A DNA stretch of 39,759 bases from a virus. Position numbers and translations under genes: made by a program. The number at the start of each line of letters is the position of its first letter. Position 1 is the stretch's first letter. Location of the stretch: positions 1 to 39,759 of the IMG/VR virus record IMGVR_UViG_3300043775_001742; one strand, 5' to 3'. Shown here in pieces: positions 1 through 7,186 of this stretch. The notes beneath the pieces were generated by a model. That model was given only the letters and a program-made list of their open reading frames with translations, made no database searches and was not told where the DNA came from.

Positions 1-1
1 T

Positions 2-340
2 TTGCCAGACGGCCGTGTTTTCTGTGTCCCCCACAACTCAAACAATGCGAGGATATACGACCCGGCTACCAACACGCTTACAGCTCCAGCAGGAACGTAT
101 CCGGTGGGGGGTGCGTTTTTTGGAGGGGTGCTTTTGCCAGACGGCCGAGTTTTCTGTGTCCCCTACAACTCAACCAGTGCGAGGATATACGATCCGGCTA
201 CCAACGCGGTCACGACTCCTGCAGGCACATATCCGGGGGGGGGTGCGTTTTATGGAGGGGTGCTTTTGCCAGACGGCCGTGTTTTCTGTGTCCCCTCCAA
301 CTCAACTAGCGCGAGGATCTTTTCCGGGGATTTCTCCTCT
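2..340 (+). repeat. 132-bp tandem repeats, left end
   Basis: Near-identical units begin at 2, 134 and 266, exactly 132 bp (44 codons) apart; the third is incomplete and diverges into the C-terminal tail near 320-340. They continue the array at 39523-39759. The near-identity at DNA level points to recent expansion or gene conversion. Confidence 0.9.
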
Positions 341-397
341 GCAAATTTTAATTTCGACCCGACCACACTCCGCAGCGCTTACCTCAATAAATTATAA
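2..397 (+). CDS. C-terminal part of kelch-like repeat adhesin (5' partial)
   Basis: This reading frame is open at the left edge and is the C-terminal end of the gene that starts at 39253, if the molecule is circular. It holds two full 44-residue repeats and part of a third, each of the form LPDGRVFCVP-(N/S-rich)-ARIYDPATN-TTPAGTYPGG-AF-GGVL. The pattern 'DGRV...ARIYDPAT' is the one seen in kelch/galactose-oxidase beta-propeller blades. After the repeats a short non-repeat tail ends in SAYLNKL. A surface or receptor-binding role is inferred from the repeat type and from the neighbouring fiber-like genes. The initiating residue at position 2 is an internal Leu codon, not a start. The fold assignment is moderately sure, the function less so. 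Confidence 0.7.
   Translation: MPDGRVFCVPHNSNNARIYDPATNTLTAPAGTYPVGGAFFGGVLLPDGRVFCVPYNSTSARIYDPATNAVTTPAGTYPGGGAFYGGVLLPDGRVFCVPSNSTSARIFSGDFSSANFNFDPTTLRSAYLNKL
235..243 (+). repeat. Poly-G tract (9 G) in adhesin repeat
   Basis: A run of nine G residues encodes part of a Pro-Gly-Gly-Gly stretch between two repeats. The equivalent place has six G in the preceding unit and nine at 39492-39500. Such a tract inside a coding region can slip and change frame; whether it does so here is not shown. Confidence 0.7.
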
Positions 398-399
398 AT

Positions 400-591
400 A
401 TGTTCGAGCACACCATCACCATAAACAACGGCGTCACCACCTACGGCGAATGGGCCAGCGAGGCTGATTTCCGCGCAGCCACGCCGCCACTCCGCACATG
501 GACAGAGGGCGAGCCGCTCACCCCAGAAATCCCACCGCAACCCGCCGAAGGTGGGCCTTGGAAGCTCGAATGGGTTCCATCCAACTCCTAA
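400..591 (+). CDS. Small hypothetical protein downstream of adhesin
   Basis: This 63-residue protein starts two bases after the adhesin stop codon, so it is probably translated by coupling. It is rich in Thr, Glu and Pro with several Trp (GEWASEADF, WTEGEPLTPEIPP, WKLEWVP). No signal peptide, membrane segment or recognised domain is visible. The tight spacing and its place at the end of the fiber island suggest a virion accessory protein or a chaperone for the adhesin, but this is only inference from position. Confidence 0.6.
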   Translation: MFEHTITINNGVTTYGEWASEADFRAATPPLRTWTEGEPLTPEIPPQPAEGGPWKLEWVPSNS

Positions 592-603
592 CCAACCACG
601 ACC

Positions 604-1065
604 ATGGCCAACGAACTCAACATCGCCCTCGCAAAATCCGGTCTCACCGTCACCGCTCAACGCTACCAATCCGGCGCTGCCGTAGGCGCTGCCATCTCCT
701 GCCCCGAAACGGGAAGCACCGGATTCTACTCTGGCAACATGACCGGCGCGGCTGGCACATACCAACTGGCATTCCGCGCCGCCGGAGCCAATGTCGGCAG
801 CGGCAGCATCGTTTGGAACGGCAACACCGAAGTTCCAGCAAGCACATTCAACGCTGCGTCGGATGCAGTGGCTAATGTGACACTCTGCGCCACCACGACA
901 ACTCTCACCAACGCGCCGACCGTGCCGACGCCAAGCCAGATCGCCGCTGAGGTCTGGGCCAAGCCGACCACCGAGCTGACGATCACCGGCAGCATCGGCG
1001 AACGCGCAAAAAATCAAAGCACGGTCAGCACTACCGGCGCTCAACTCGCAGCAGCCCTCTCATAG
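604..1065 (+). CDS. Putative Ig-like/beta-rich structural protein
   Basis: The 153-residue product opens with short beta-strand-like segments (ELNIALAKSGLTVTAQRY, then STGFYSGNM and GTYQLAFRAAG) typical of phage virion proteins with an Ig-like sandwich. A Thr/Pro-rich linker and a short helical tail with QIAAEVWA follow. The start ATG is preceded by TAACCAACCACGACC with no Shine-Dalgarno site, like the other late genes here. It is the last gene before a strong terminator at 1083-1116, so it closes the transcription unit that begins with the terminase. A decoration or fiber role is inferred from fold style and context; no family was identified. Confidence 0.6.
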   Translation: MANELNIALAKSGLTVTAQRYQSGAAVGAAISCPETGSTGFYSGNMTGAAGTYQLAFRAAGANVGSGSIVWNGNTEVPASTFNAASDAVANVTLCATTTTLTNAPTVPTPSQIAAEVWAKPTTELTITGSIGERAKNQSTVSTTGAQLAAALS

Positions 1066-1082
1066 TTGGTTCATAGGTTATC

Positions 1083-1116
1083 CCGGCGTGGGGCAAAACC
1101 CACGCCGGTTTTTTTT
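1083..1116 (+). terminator. Rho-independent terminator before capsid gene
   Basis: A perfect 10-bp stem (1083-1092 with 1099-1108) closes a six-base loop and is followed by eight T residues at 1109-1116. It lies 17 bp after the stop of the 604-1065 gene and separates the terminase-to-fiber operon from the capsid-to-tail genes. The capsid gene should therefore need its own promoter or antitermination; I see no convincing promoter between 1117 and 1206. Confidence 0.92.
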
Positions 1117-1162
1117 GCCTCCGTGGCCTCTGTGTCCTCCGTGGTTAAACCTCCACGGAACG

Positions 1163-1176
1163 CCCCGCAGAAGACA
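1163..1176 (+). repeat. Dispersed 14-mer CCCCGCAGAAGACA, copy 1
   Basis: This is one of four exact copies (others at 6523, 10445 and 34168). It follows CCTCCGTGG-type sequence here and at 6494, and a looser CCTCCGGTGG match at 34154. Three copies lie in short gaps between genes and one inside the terminase coding sequence. Its function is unknown. Confidence 0.8.
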
Positions 1177-1206
1177 GCCCGCCCCGCGCTGGCAAAATTC
1201 GCGCAC

Positions 1207-3081
1207 ATGAAAAAGCCAGCCGCCGCCGATTTTTACAGCGCACCGATGCGCCGAGTCATGACCATCGGCACGATCAGCGCCGAGTCGCGCACCATCGAGC
1301 TGGCCTTTTCCAGCAACGCCGAGATCGAACGCTGGCCCGGCATGGTCGAAGTCCTGGATCACTCTGCCGATGCCTGCGACCTATCGCGGCTCAACGACCG
1401 CGCAAATCTTTTGTTCAACCATGACGCATCCGAAGTCCTCGGAGTCGTCGAGACCGCCCGCATTGACGCTGACGGGATGGGCCGAGCGTTGGTTCGCTTT
1501 GGCAAATCTGAACGCGCCGAGGAAGCATGGCGTGAGGTTGAGGACGGAATCCTCACGAAGGTCTCAGTCGGCTACCGCATCCGCGAAGTCAAGTTGACCG
1601 AAGAACGAGAGGGAATGGATGTCTACACCGTGACCCGGTGGGAACCCTACGAAATCTCCCTCGTAACAATACCCGCCGACCCATCGGTCGGAGTGGGGCG
1701 CAGCCTTAACAACCCGCCAGCGCCAATCGGCAACGGCAAAAATCAACCAAATCCCATGCTCATAAACACACCTACACCCGCGCCACAAGCGCCCGCACCG
1801 GCGGCCCCGGAGATCAACATCGTCGCCGAGCGCAATGCCGCTGTGAAAGGCGAGCAAGACCGCACCCGCTCGATCCTCGAAGCAGGCGACAAATACGGCA
1901 TGCCAGCACTCGCCGCACAGATCGTGCGTGACGGTGGCAACCTGGTCGACTTCCAAGCCGCCGCTCTTGCCGAGAAAGACAAGCGCAGCGCCCAAGTCCG
2001 CGAAGCCTCCTCGCCCATCGGCCTGAACGAACGCGAAGCATCGAGCTTCTCGATTGTAAATCTCATCCGTGCCTTGTCAGCCGATCCGACCGACAAGAAA
2101 GCCCGTGAAGATGCACGCTTCGAGTTGGAAGCCTGCGCAGCTGCATCCTCTCAAGTCTCTCACCGCTCACTCAAGGGAACCATGATCCCTGTAGATGTGC
2201 TCATGGCACCCTTCGCACTGCGAGGCACAAATACCGTGTCGATCAAATCCGGCACTGGATACACTGGCACGGGCGGGAACACCGTCCAAACCAACCTCCT
2301 TGCCGCTTCGTTCATCGATGTCCTGCGCAACAAAGCAGTCATCATGAATCTCTGCACTGAGCTTTCGGGGCTGGATGGAAATGTCGATATTCCAAAACAG
2401 ACAACCTTTGGAACTGGAACATGGATCGGTGAAGACGAAGACGCCGGAAAATCGGATATCGATTTCGGCCTCGTCGGTCTCCGCCCACGCACGGTTTCAG
2501 CTGAAGGCGGAATTACCCGCCGCATGTTGAAACAGCCTTCGCTGTCCGTGGAAGCCTTGCTTCGCAATGATATCGCCAAAGCACTTGCTTTGACAATCGA
2601 CTTAGCAGCGTTCTACGGAACAGGCTCCAATAATCAACCCGTCGGAATCAAAGCCGCTCCCGGAGTGCTCTCCAAGAGCTTCGTTGCGGTCCAGCCTACA
2701 TTCCAAGAGTTGGTGGACATGGAAACTCTCGTTTCTGCTCAAAACGCCGATGTGGACAGCATGGCTTTCATCGCCAATCCAACCACTCGCGGCATGGCCA
2801 AGACATCGCTCAAATTCCCAACCGGCTCCACCAACGGCGGAACCATCTGGGAAAATGGCACGATGAACGGATACCGCACCGAGATCACCAACCAGATCAC
2901 CTCTGGCGATGTGTTCTTTGGCAACTTCGCTGATTTCATCGTTGGCCTCTGGGGTGGCCTCGAAATCACCGTGGACCCATACAGCAACAGCAGCAAGGGA
3001 CGCATTAAAATCGTCTGCATGCAGGATGTGGATTTCACCATCCGCCGCGCACAGAGCTTCGTTTACGGCAAAAAGCCCTAA
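1207..3081 (+). CDS. HK97-type prohead protease-major capsid fusion
   Basis: This 624-residue protein joins a maturation protease to the capsid subunit. Residues 1-165 match the S78/U35 prohead protease pattern, with candidate catalytic His72 (LLFNHD), Ser120 (TKVSVGY) and Glu149 (WEPYEISLVTIP). Residues about 170-330 are a Pro/Ala linker and a helical delta-like region (AERNAAVKGEQDRTRSILEA). The rest is an HK97-fold capsid: the PVDVLMAPFALRG entry, WIGEDEDAG, TRRMLKQPSLSVE, YGTGSNNQPVGI, and the C-terminal VDFTIRRAQSFVYGKK. In the family the protease cleaves the delta domain off after assembly. I chose the ATG at 1207 because an upstream TTG at 1066 would translate the terminator and a dispersed repeat. 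No separate scaffold gene is seen. Confidence 0.93.
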   Translation: MKKPAAADFYSAPMRRVMTIGTISAESRTIELAFSSNAEIERWPGMVEVLDHSADACDLSRLNDRANLLFNHDASEVLGVVETARIDADGMGRALVRFGKSERAEEAWREVEDGILTKVSVGYRIREVKLTEEREGMDVYTVTRWEPYEISLVTIPADPSVGVGRSLNNPPAPIGNGKNQPNPMLINTPTPAPQAPAPAAPEINIVAERNAAVKGEQDRTRSILEAGDKYGMPALAAQIVRDGGNLVDFQAAALAEKDKRSAQVREASSPIGLNEREASSFSIVNLIRALSADPTDKKAREDARFELEACAAASSQVSHRSLKGTMIPVDVLMAPFALRGTNTVSIKSGTGYTGTGGNTVQTNLLAASFIDVLRNKAVIMNLCTELSGLDGNVDIPKQTTFGTGTWIGEDEDAGKSDIDFGLVGLRPRTVSAEGGITRRMLKQPSLSVEALLRNDIAKALALTIDLAAFYGTGSNNQPVGIKAAPGVLSKSFVAVQPTFQELVDMETLVSAQNADVDSMAFIANPTTRGMAKTSLKFPTGSTNGGTIWENGTMNGYRTEITNQITSGDVFFGNFADFIVGLWGGLEITVDPYSNSSKGRIKIVCMQDVDFTIRRAQSFVYGKKP

Positions 3082-3102
3082 ACGATAACTGACAACTCAA
3101 CC

Positions 3103-3136
3103 GCCTCCTCCGTGTGCATTCGCGGAGGAGGCTTTT
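3103..3136 (+). terminator. Hairpin terminator after capsid gene
   Basis: A perfect 10-bp GC-rich stem (3103-3112 with 3123-3132) with a ten-base loop is followed by TTTT. It sits between the capsid stop and the next small gene. The short T tract may let some transcripts through, so that capsid mRNA exceeds downstream mRNA. Attenuation is inferred. Confidence 0.8.
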
Positions 3137-3153
3137 GTTAGGAACCGCAGATT

Positions 3154-3321
3154 ATGGAACCTCAAAAAATCACCCTTCTTCAAGAACTCATGATTGGTGG
3201 AGAACGCTGCTTGGTCGGCAGTGATGTCGAAGTCTCGCGCGCTTTAGCCCGCGAGCTTGTATCATACGGCCTCGCCAAGCCATTCATCGAAACAGCCGCC
3301 GAGCCTAAGAAGAAAAAATGA
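3154..3321 (+). CDS. Small head-region hypothetical protein
   Basis: A 55-residue protein begins MEPQKITLLQELMIGGERC and ends in a basic EPKKKK tail. The middle (VEVSRALARELVSYGLAKPF) resembles the short 'attribute-sensing' proteins often found right after phage capsid genes, but I cannot name a family. It starts 18 bases after the terminator and its stop overlaps the next ATG by ATGA. Its place suggests a head completion or lysis-linked role; confidence in coding is fair because frame, overlap and composition all fit. Confidence 0.6.
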   Translation: MEPQKITLLQELMIGGERCLVGSDVEVSRALARELVSYGLAKPFIETAAEPKKKK

Positions 3322-3584
3322 GCCTCGACGAAAAGGACGGACGCCCCGCCGTGAGGCTGAACCTCGCCGAAGCCATCGCCGCTCTGGCCCTCGTGGCAAC
3401 GGTCTTCTCTTCGCTCAACGGCTGGATCGTGCTGCCCGAACAAATGCGCCAAGTCAGAAATGAAAACGAACGCCAAGACATCCGCCTCCAAGCCATCGAA
3501 CGCCTCGCCAGCGAGCGAAGCGAAACCCTCGCCCGCATCGATGAAAGAACCAAGCGCATCGAGGAAAGCCTCAAAGCCAAATGA
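3318..3584 (+). CDS. Putative inner-membrane spanin (i-spanin)
   Basis: The 88-residue product has one membrane segment near residues 17-40 (AEAIAALALVATVFSSLNGW) followed by a charged coiled coil (QMRQVRNENERQD, RLQAIERLASERSETLARIDERTKRIEE). An N-terminal membrane anchor with a periplasmic coiled coil is the layout of Rz-type i-spanins. The next gene, overlapping by ATGA, encodes a tiny lipoprotein, the expected o-spanin partner. Together they would fuse inner and outer membranes at lysis, which implies a Gram-negative host. At 88 residues it is short for an i-spanin, and an XhlA-like membrane protein is an alternative. Confidence 0.6.
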   Translation: MSLDEKDGRPAVRLNLAEAIAALALVATVFSSLNGWIVLPEQMRQVRNENERQDIRLQAIERLASERSETLARIDERTKRIEESLKAK

Positions 3585-3760
3585 AGCGCCTGCTGGCACT
3601 CGTGCCGCTCCTGCTCCTGCCCGCCTGCGTCAGCGTCCCGCTGCCGCCAAGCGGAGACAAGATCGGAAGCCTCGGGCGCGTGGAGGTCGGAATCCGCTAT
3701 TTCCCACCAGTCAAAATCGACTGGTTCAACCCGCAAATCCCCAGCCTCAAAAACAAATGA
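3581..3760 (+). CDS. Putative outer-membrane lipoprotein spanin (o-spanin)
   Basis: The 59-residue protein begins with a classic lipoprotein signal, MKRLLALVPLLLLPAC, with lipobox LPAC placing the lipidated Cys at residue 16. The mature part is short and Pro-rich (VSVPLPPSGD, YFPPVKIDWFNPQIP), as in Rz1-like o-spanins. It overlaps the preceding membrane/coiled-coil gene and the following holin-like gene by ATGA at both ends. The size, lipobox and neighbours support the spanin call; the exact pairing is inferred. Confidence 0.7.
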   Translation: MKRLLALVPLLLLPACVSVPLPPSGDKIGSLGRVEVGIRYFPPVKIDWFNPQIPSLKNK

Positions 3761-3933
3761 AAGCACTCGATTACATCCTCACCCGCCTCGCAGAGGCTTC
3801 CACATGGCGCGGCCTCGTCTTCGTCGCTTCCGCTGCCGGAATCGCGCTCGACCCCGACAAAGCCAACGCCATCGCAGCTGCAGGCATGGCCCTCGTAGGA
3901 GCCATCAACATTTTTCGCAAAGAGAAAAAATGA
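3757..3933 (+). CDS. Putative holin
   Basis: A 58-residue membrane protein starting at the ATGA overlap with the lipoprotein gene. It has an N-terminal amphipathic stretch (MKALDYILTRLAEAS) and two short hydrophobic segments (WRGLVFVASAAGIAL and ANAIAAAGMALVGAINIF), ending with a positively charged RKEKK tail. Size, hydrophobic segments and charged C-terminus fit small class II-like holins, and the next gene is the endolysin. A holin would form the hole or pore that releases the endolysin. The upstream reading frame is a shadow of the two preceding genes, so ATG 3757 is used. Confidence 0.68.
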   Translation: MKALDYILTRLAEASTWRGLVFVASAAGIALDPDKANAIAAAGMALVGAINIFRKEKK

Positions 3934-3942
3934 TTCACTGAA

Positions 3943-4452
3943 ATGCTTCACCGACTCCTCGCCATCGCCCAAGCCGAGATCGGAATCCGCGAAGAAGGCG
4001 GCAACAATCGCGGCCAGCGGATACGCGACTACCAACGCGCCACCGACCTGCCACCCGGCCCGTGGCCTTGGTGCGCCGCTTTCGTTTCGTTTTGCGTGCA
4101 GGAATGGCTCAAAGAAAACAATGTTCCTGAGTGGCTGCGCCTCACTCGCTCGCCCGCCCAATGGCAGCCGCGCACCGCGCTGGCCTACGGATTCCGCCAA
4201 TGGGCAAAAGATCGCCCTCGCACCACGAGCATCTACACCGACCAAGACGCCGCACAGCCGGGCGACATCGTGACCTTCGATTTCTCGCATGTCGGCATCG
4301 TTCTTGAAGACGATGGAAAGAACCTCGTCACCGTCGAAGGGAACACCAACTTTTCTGGCACACGCGACTCAGAGGCAGGCGATGGAGTCTGGCGCAAAAT
4401 CCGGCCAAAATCCCTCGCTCGAAACTTCATCCGCATCCACCCCGCCCGATGA
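3943..4452 (+). CDS. CHAP-domain endolysin
   Basis: This 169-residue enzyme is a cysteine amidohydrolase/peptidase of the CHAP type that cuts peptidoglycan at lysis. The catalytic Cys44 lies in WPWCAAFVSF, His116 in FDFSHVGIV, and the acidic/polar third residue in VEGNTN (Glu132/Asn134). The N-terminus (LLAIAQAEIGIREEGGNN) is the usual helical lead-in of this family. There is no signal peptide or membrane anchor, so export depends on the holin just upstream. It overlaps the next gene by ATGA, which places a whole lysis cassette between capsid and tail-joining genes. Confidence 0.87.
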   Translation: MLHRLLAIAQAEIGIREEGGNNRGQRIRDYQRATDLPPGPWPWCAAFVSFCVQEWLKENNVPEWLRLTRSPAQWQPRTALAYGFRQWAKDRPRTTSIYTDQDAAQPGDIVTFDFSHVGIVLEDDGKNLVTVEGNTNFSGTRDSEAGDGVWRKIRPKSLARNFIRIHPAR

Positions 4453-4742
4453 CCTACGGCAACCTCGATGTTTTTTTCTCGGGTCTCGACAACACCGAGA
4501 TTCTGTTTGCCCTGCCCACAGGCACCAAGATCGTGCGTGGCTATTTCGACAACGCCTTTTTCGACAGCGCCGTGGGCGAGGTAGTCCTCGACAGCACACA
4601 GCCTCGCTTCCAGTGCAAGGAATCGGATGTCGCAGGCATCCCCCGCGAAACCGCCTGCAAGGTGGAAGGAAAAAATTACACCGTCATGGAAGTCCAACCA
4701 GACGGCACCGGCCTCGCCACCGTCACCCTCGCGCATGAGTGA
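4449..4742 (+). CDS. Head-tail joining protein (lambda FII-like)
   Basis: The 97-residue protein is mostly beta: LDVFFSGLDNTEILFAL, RFQCKESDVAGIPRE, CKVEGKNYTVMEVQPDG, ATVTLAHE. The 'V.GK.Y.V.....DGTG...L.L' ending is typical of the phage head-tail attachment (FII) family, whose members bind the portal-proximal end of the head to the tail. Length and position just before the gpZ-like gene fit lambda and P2-like orders. It overlaps the endolysin by 4 bp and the next gene by 8 bp. Confidence 0.72.
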   Translation: MTYGNLDVFFSGLDNTEILFALPTGTKIVRGYFDNAFFDSAVGEVVLDSTQPRFQCKESDVAGIPRETACKVEGKNYTVMEVQPDGTGLATVTLAHE

Positions 4743-5250
4743 CATGATTTTCATCAACGCCAAGGGACTCGACCGCATCGGGCGCGACCTTGGGGCAACG
4801 CAAAAACAGATCGAGCCAGCCATGCGCAGCGTCGTCTCTCGCGTCACCCGCTGGGCAGGAAACGAAGCAGCCCGACGCATCAGCAAGGCCACCAAAGTCA
4901 CGGGCAAAGTCATCAAAGGCCGCATGCGCGTCGAAGTCATGGGAAAAGATGGCGTCCTCGGGCGTGTGTGGGCTGGCCTGCGCAACATTCCGCTGAAGGC
5001 AATGAAGCCCCGCCAAACAAAAAGCGGAGTCACCGCAGGCCCCGCCAAAAGACCCGGTGCCTTCATCTCCAAAAAAATGGGCGGGCATGTCTTCGAGCGG
5101 GTCGGAAAAAAACGCCTGCCCATCAAAAAATCCGAAGGCGTCAACATCCTCGACCCCGGAATGGATGCCATGGGCAGTCTGGAAAACGAAATCGGCGAAC
5201 GCCTGCAACGCGAATTTGAATCCCAACTAAAATGGCAACTCAGCAAATAG
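4735..5250 (+). CDS. Minor tail protein Z-like (neck/tail completion)
   Basis: A 171-residue basic protein: GLDRIGRDLGATQKQIEPAM, then RWAGNEAARRISKATKVTGKVIKGRMRV, and PGAFISKKMGGHVFERVGKKRLPIKKSEG. This order (N-terminal helices, a 'tk.....ikkri' basic stretch, then an 'AF.....hvf.R.gk.RlPi....g' segment) is that of prophage minor tail protein Z (gpZ/HK97 gp10-like), part of the neck. The ATG at 4735 overlaps the preceding stop; a second ATG at 4744 is possible. It overlaps the next gene by 19 bp. Confidence 0.82.
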   Translation: MSDMIFINAKGLDRIGRDLGATQKQIEPAMRSVVSRVTRWAGNEAARRISKATKVTGKVIKGRMRVEVMGKDGVLGRVWAGLRNIPLKAMKPRQTKSGVTAGPAKRPGAFISKKMGGHVFERVGKKRLPIKKSEGVNILDPGMDAMGSLENEIGERLQREFESQLKWQLSK

Positions 5251-5774
5251 ACCTCGCCGTTCTCCACACCAAGATCGCCGAGAAGATCAACGCCAAGTTC
5301 GGCGCATCGGTCAAAACCATCGCCGCATATTCACGATTCAACGACAAGATCGAGGTGCCTGCCATCACTTTCGAGTTGGACACCATCGAGCCATCCGACC
5401 CCGCAGACATCGGCACGCAGCAACTCCAGGTCGACATCCGCTTTTCTGCATCGCTCATCTACTCCTACAAACAAGGCAACAAATTCGCCGTGCGCCTCAT
5501 GGCCACAAACTTCGCCTCATTCCTGCAAGGCCAGCGGTTCGGAATGCCCGTCACGCCCGCCCGATTCATCGCCGCCACCCCGCAAGAGTTCGACGCCGAA
5601 AATCCCGAATATGAAACATGGCGCGTCGAATGGGAGCATACCTGCCTCCTCGGCGAAACCGCATGGCCAGAAGGTGGAGCACTGCCCACGGACATCCGCG
5701 CTTCATGGGTGCCCAAGATCGGCATCCCCCACGAGCCGGACTATGTGCCGATACAAGACATCCTTGCCACATGA
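5232..5774 (+). CDS. Putative tail terminator/completion protein
   Basis: The 180-residue protein starts with a short helix (DLAVLHTKIAEKINAKFG) and then alternating beta strands (VPAITFELDTIEPSD, QLQVDIRFSASLIYSY), a long helix (FAVRLMATNFASFLQGQRFG) and a C-terminal strand with TWRVEWEHTCLLG. The helix-sheet order and the place between gpZ and gpV fit phage tail terminators or connectors that cap the tube. I cannot match a named family by eye. It overlaps both neighbours, so it is in the same operon. Confidence 0.62.
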   Translation: MATQQIDLAVLHTKIAEKINAKFGASVKTIAAYSRFNDKIEVPAITFELDTIEPSDPADIGTQQLQVDIRFSASLIYSYKQGNKFAVRLMATNFASFLQGQRFGMPVTPARFIAATPQEFDAENPEYETWRVEWEHTCLLGETAWPEGGALPTDIRASWVPKIGIPHEPDYVPIQDILAT

Positions 5775-6493
5775 GCAACGCCCGCCTCGGAGAGCTTGAG
5801 CGTCGTCTCAGCAACACCATCCGACCCGGCACGGTCTTAGAGGCCGACTACGCCAAGGCCCGGATCCGTGTCACGATGGGAGAAAACACCAGCGCATGGC
5901 TCCCGTGGCTCACCAGCCGCGCCGGTGAAGACCGCACATGGCACGCCCCCGAAGTCGGCGAGCAAGTCATCGTCATTGCCCCCGGCGGCGAACTCTCCGC
6001 CGGCTATGTCATGCCAGGAGGCGTGTATAAAAACGACTACCCCGCCAACGCCGACAAAGCCGAGATCAGCCGGACCACCTACAAAGACGGGGCCGTCATC
6101 GAATACGACCGAGAAGCCCACGCACACCGCATCCAACTCCCCGAAGGAAAAGCCATCGTCAAAGTCGGAGACGATGCCCAGACAGAGATAACGCCCGACA
6201 AGATCACGGCAAAAGTGGGATCGGACGCAAAGACCGAAATCACCGCCAGCAAGATCACCCACACCCTCGGCAGCAGCAGCAAAATCGAAGTCACATCCGG
6301 CAGCGTGAAAATCACAGTCGGCGGAACCTCCCTCGAAATCTCCAGCAGCGGAATCACGATCAACGGCAACATCACGCAAACCGGAAACTACGACCAGACG
6401 GGTCTGATGAAATCCAACGGCATAACGCTCTCGACGCACACGCACGGCGGCGTCATGCCCGGCACAAGCATCACAGCAGTCCCCAATCCATAA
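5771..6493 (+). CDS. V: Baseplate spike protein V (P2 gpV-like)
   Basis: The 240-residue protein has an OB-like N-terminal domain (GTVLEADYAKARIRVTMG, WLPWLTSRAG, WHAPEVGEQVIVIAPGGEL, GYVMPG) diagnostic of the gpV/gp5 baseplate assembly family. A repetitive beta-helical stem follows, with repeats of the kind 'KTEITASKITHTLGS' and 'KIEVTSGSVKITVGG'. Near the end is STHTHGGV, the His-X-His that binds iron at the tip in P2 gpV. It trimerises into the membrane-piercing spike of a contractile tail. The ATG at 5771 overlaps the preceding stop by ATGA. Confidence 0.92.
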   Translation: MSNARLGELERRLSNTIRPGTVLEADYAKARIRVTMGENTSAWLPWLTSRAGEDRTWHAPEVGEQVIVIAPGGELSAGYVMPGGVYKNDYPANADKAEISRTTYKDGAVIEYDREAHAHRIQLPEGKAIVKVGDDAQTEITPDKITAKVGSDAKTEITASKITHTLGSSSKIEVTSGSVKITVGGTSLEISSSGITINGNITQTGNYDQTGLMKSNGITLSTHTHGGVMPGTSITAVPNP

Positions 6494-6610
6494 CCTCCTC
6501 CGTGTTCTCCGTGGCGGGAAGTCCCCGCAGAAGACACCCCCCAGCGCCGCCATAAAATCCTGCGTCATGCACAGCAATCAATCTGACATACGGAGGTCTG
6601 AGCCAGTAAA
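6494..6610 (+). other. Intergenic gap with repeat sequence upstream of W
   Basis: This 117-bp gap holds a CCTCCGTG-TCTCCGTGG stretch (6494-6513), an exact copy of the dispersed 14-mer CCCCGCAGAAGACA (6523-6536) and the start of a 274-bp segment copied from the end of gene J and start of gene I (from 6577). No gene or clear promoter is visible. Confidence 0.75.
6523..6536 (+). repeat. Dispersed 14-mer CCCCGCAGAAGACA, copy 2
   Basis: An exact copy of the 14-mer in the V-W gap, again preceded by CCTCCGTG-type sequence and a GGAAGT flank shared with copy 3. Confidence 0.8.
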
Positions 6611-6850
6611 ATGAGCCGCTCGATTTACCAATATCTGTCAGACCAAGACGGCCTCTTTTGGTATTACGGGCAGGCTCCAGACGCCGCCGCCGTCACGGAT
6701 TTACTCTGGAATATCCTGCGGCACGAATACAGCTCGTCCGGCGAGCTTGTCGAGACCCGCGTCGCTCTTAACACCTCGTGGGAGCAACGCACAAACGCCG
6801 ATTACCAAATCCCTTCGACGGAAACGGAGCCAATCGCCCCCGACCTCTCG
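6577..6850 (+). repeat. 274-bp direct duplication, copy A (gene I start)
   Basis: This segment matches 8050-8323 at an offset of 1473 bp with about three differences (two adjacent changes near 6597-6598 and one near 6766). It carries the last 33 bp of gene J, the gene I leader and the first 80 codons of gene I, placed in frame upstream of gene W. Confidence 0.93.
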
Positions 6851-7186
6851 ATGCGAGGCATGAGCAGCGAGACCGGCAAGGCGCTTTCCGGGCTGAACCA
6901 TTTAAAGCAGTCAATTCGGGACATCTTAACGACCCCGCTCGGATCTCGCGTCATGCTCCGAGACTACGGCTCACGCCTGTTTGACCTCGTGGACGCCCCC
7001 ATAAATCGCGGAACCATCGTGGAAATCTATGTCGCAACCATCGAGGCCATTCGCAAATGGGAGCCTCGCGTTGAGATCACGCGCGTCATCGCTCAGGCCA
7101 TCGAACCCGGAAAGATCACAATCGGCCTCGAGGGGGTCTATCTCCCGACCGGAACGCCTCTCACTCTGGACGGCATGGTTGTATGA
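6611..7186 (+). CDS. W: Chimeric gene: gpI N-terminus fused to baseplate protein W (gp25-like)
   Basis: The reading frame encodes 191 residues. Residues 1-80 are copied from the N-terminus of tail protein I. From residue 81 (MRGMSSETGKALSGLNHLKQ) the sequence is a full gpW/gp25-like baseplate wedge protein: SIRDILTTPLGSRVMLRDYG, IYVATIEAIRKWEPRVEITRV, ITIGLEGVYLPTG. gpW normally has about 110-130 residues, so the W part is complete. Native starts would be ATG 6851 or ATG 6860. Translation may begin at 6611 (chimera), internally, or both. The 3' end overlaps J by ATGA. The duplication has replaced whatever lay upstream of W. Confidence 0.85.
   Translation: MSRSIYQYLSDQDGLFWYYGQAPDAAAVTDLLWNILRHEYSSSGELVETRVALNTSWEQRTNADYQIPSTETEPIAPDLSMRGMSSETGKALSGLNHLKQSIRDILTTPLGSRVMLRDYGSRLFDLVDAPINRGTIVEIYVATIEAIRKWEPRVEITRVIAQAIEPGKITIGLEGVYLPTGTPLTLDGMVV

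Noticed and set aside
379-1044. 221-codon open frame on the minus strand
   Set aside because: Gly/Ala/Arg-rich shadow of two + strand genes, crossing their boundary; no protein-like pattern.
1066-1206. Upstream TTG start that would lengthen the capsid fusion by 47 residues
   Set aside because: The extension would translate a strong terminator and dispersed repeat sequence; the protease domain begins naturally at ATG 1207.
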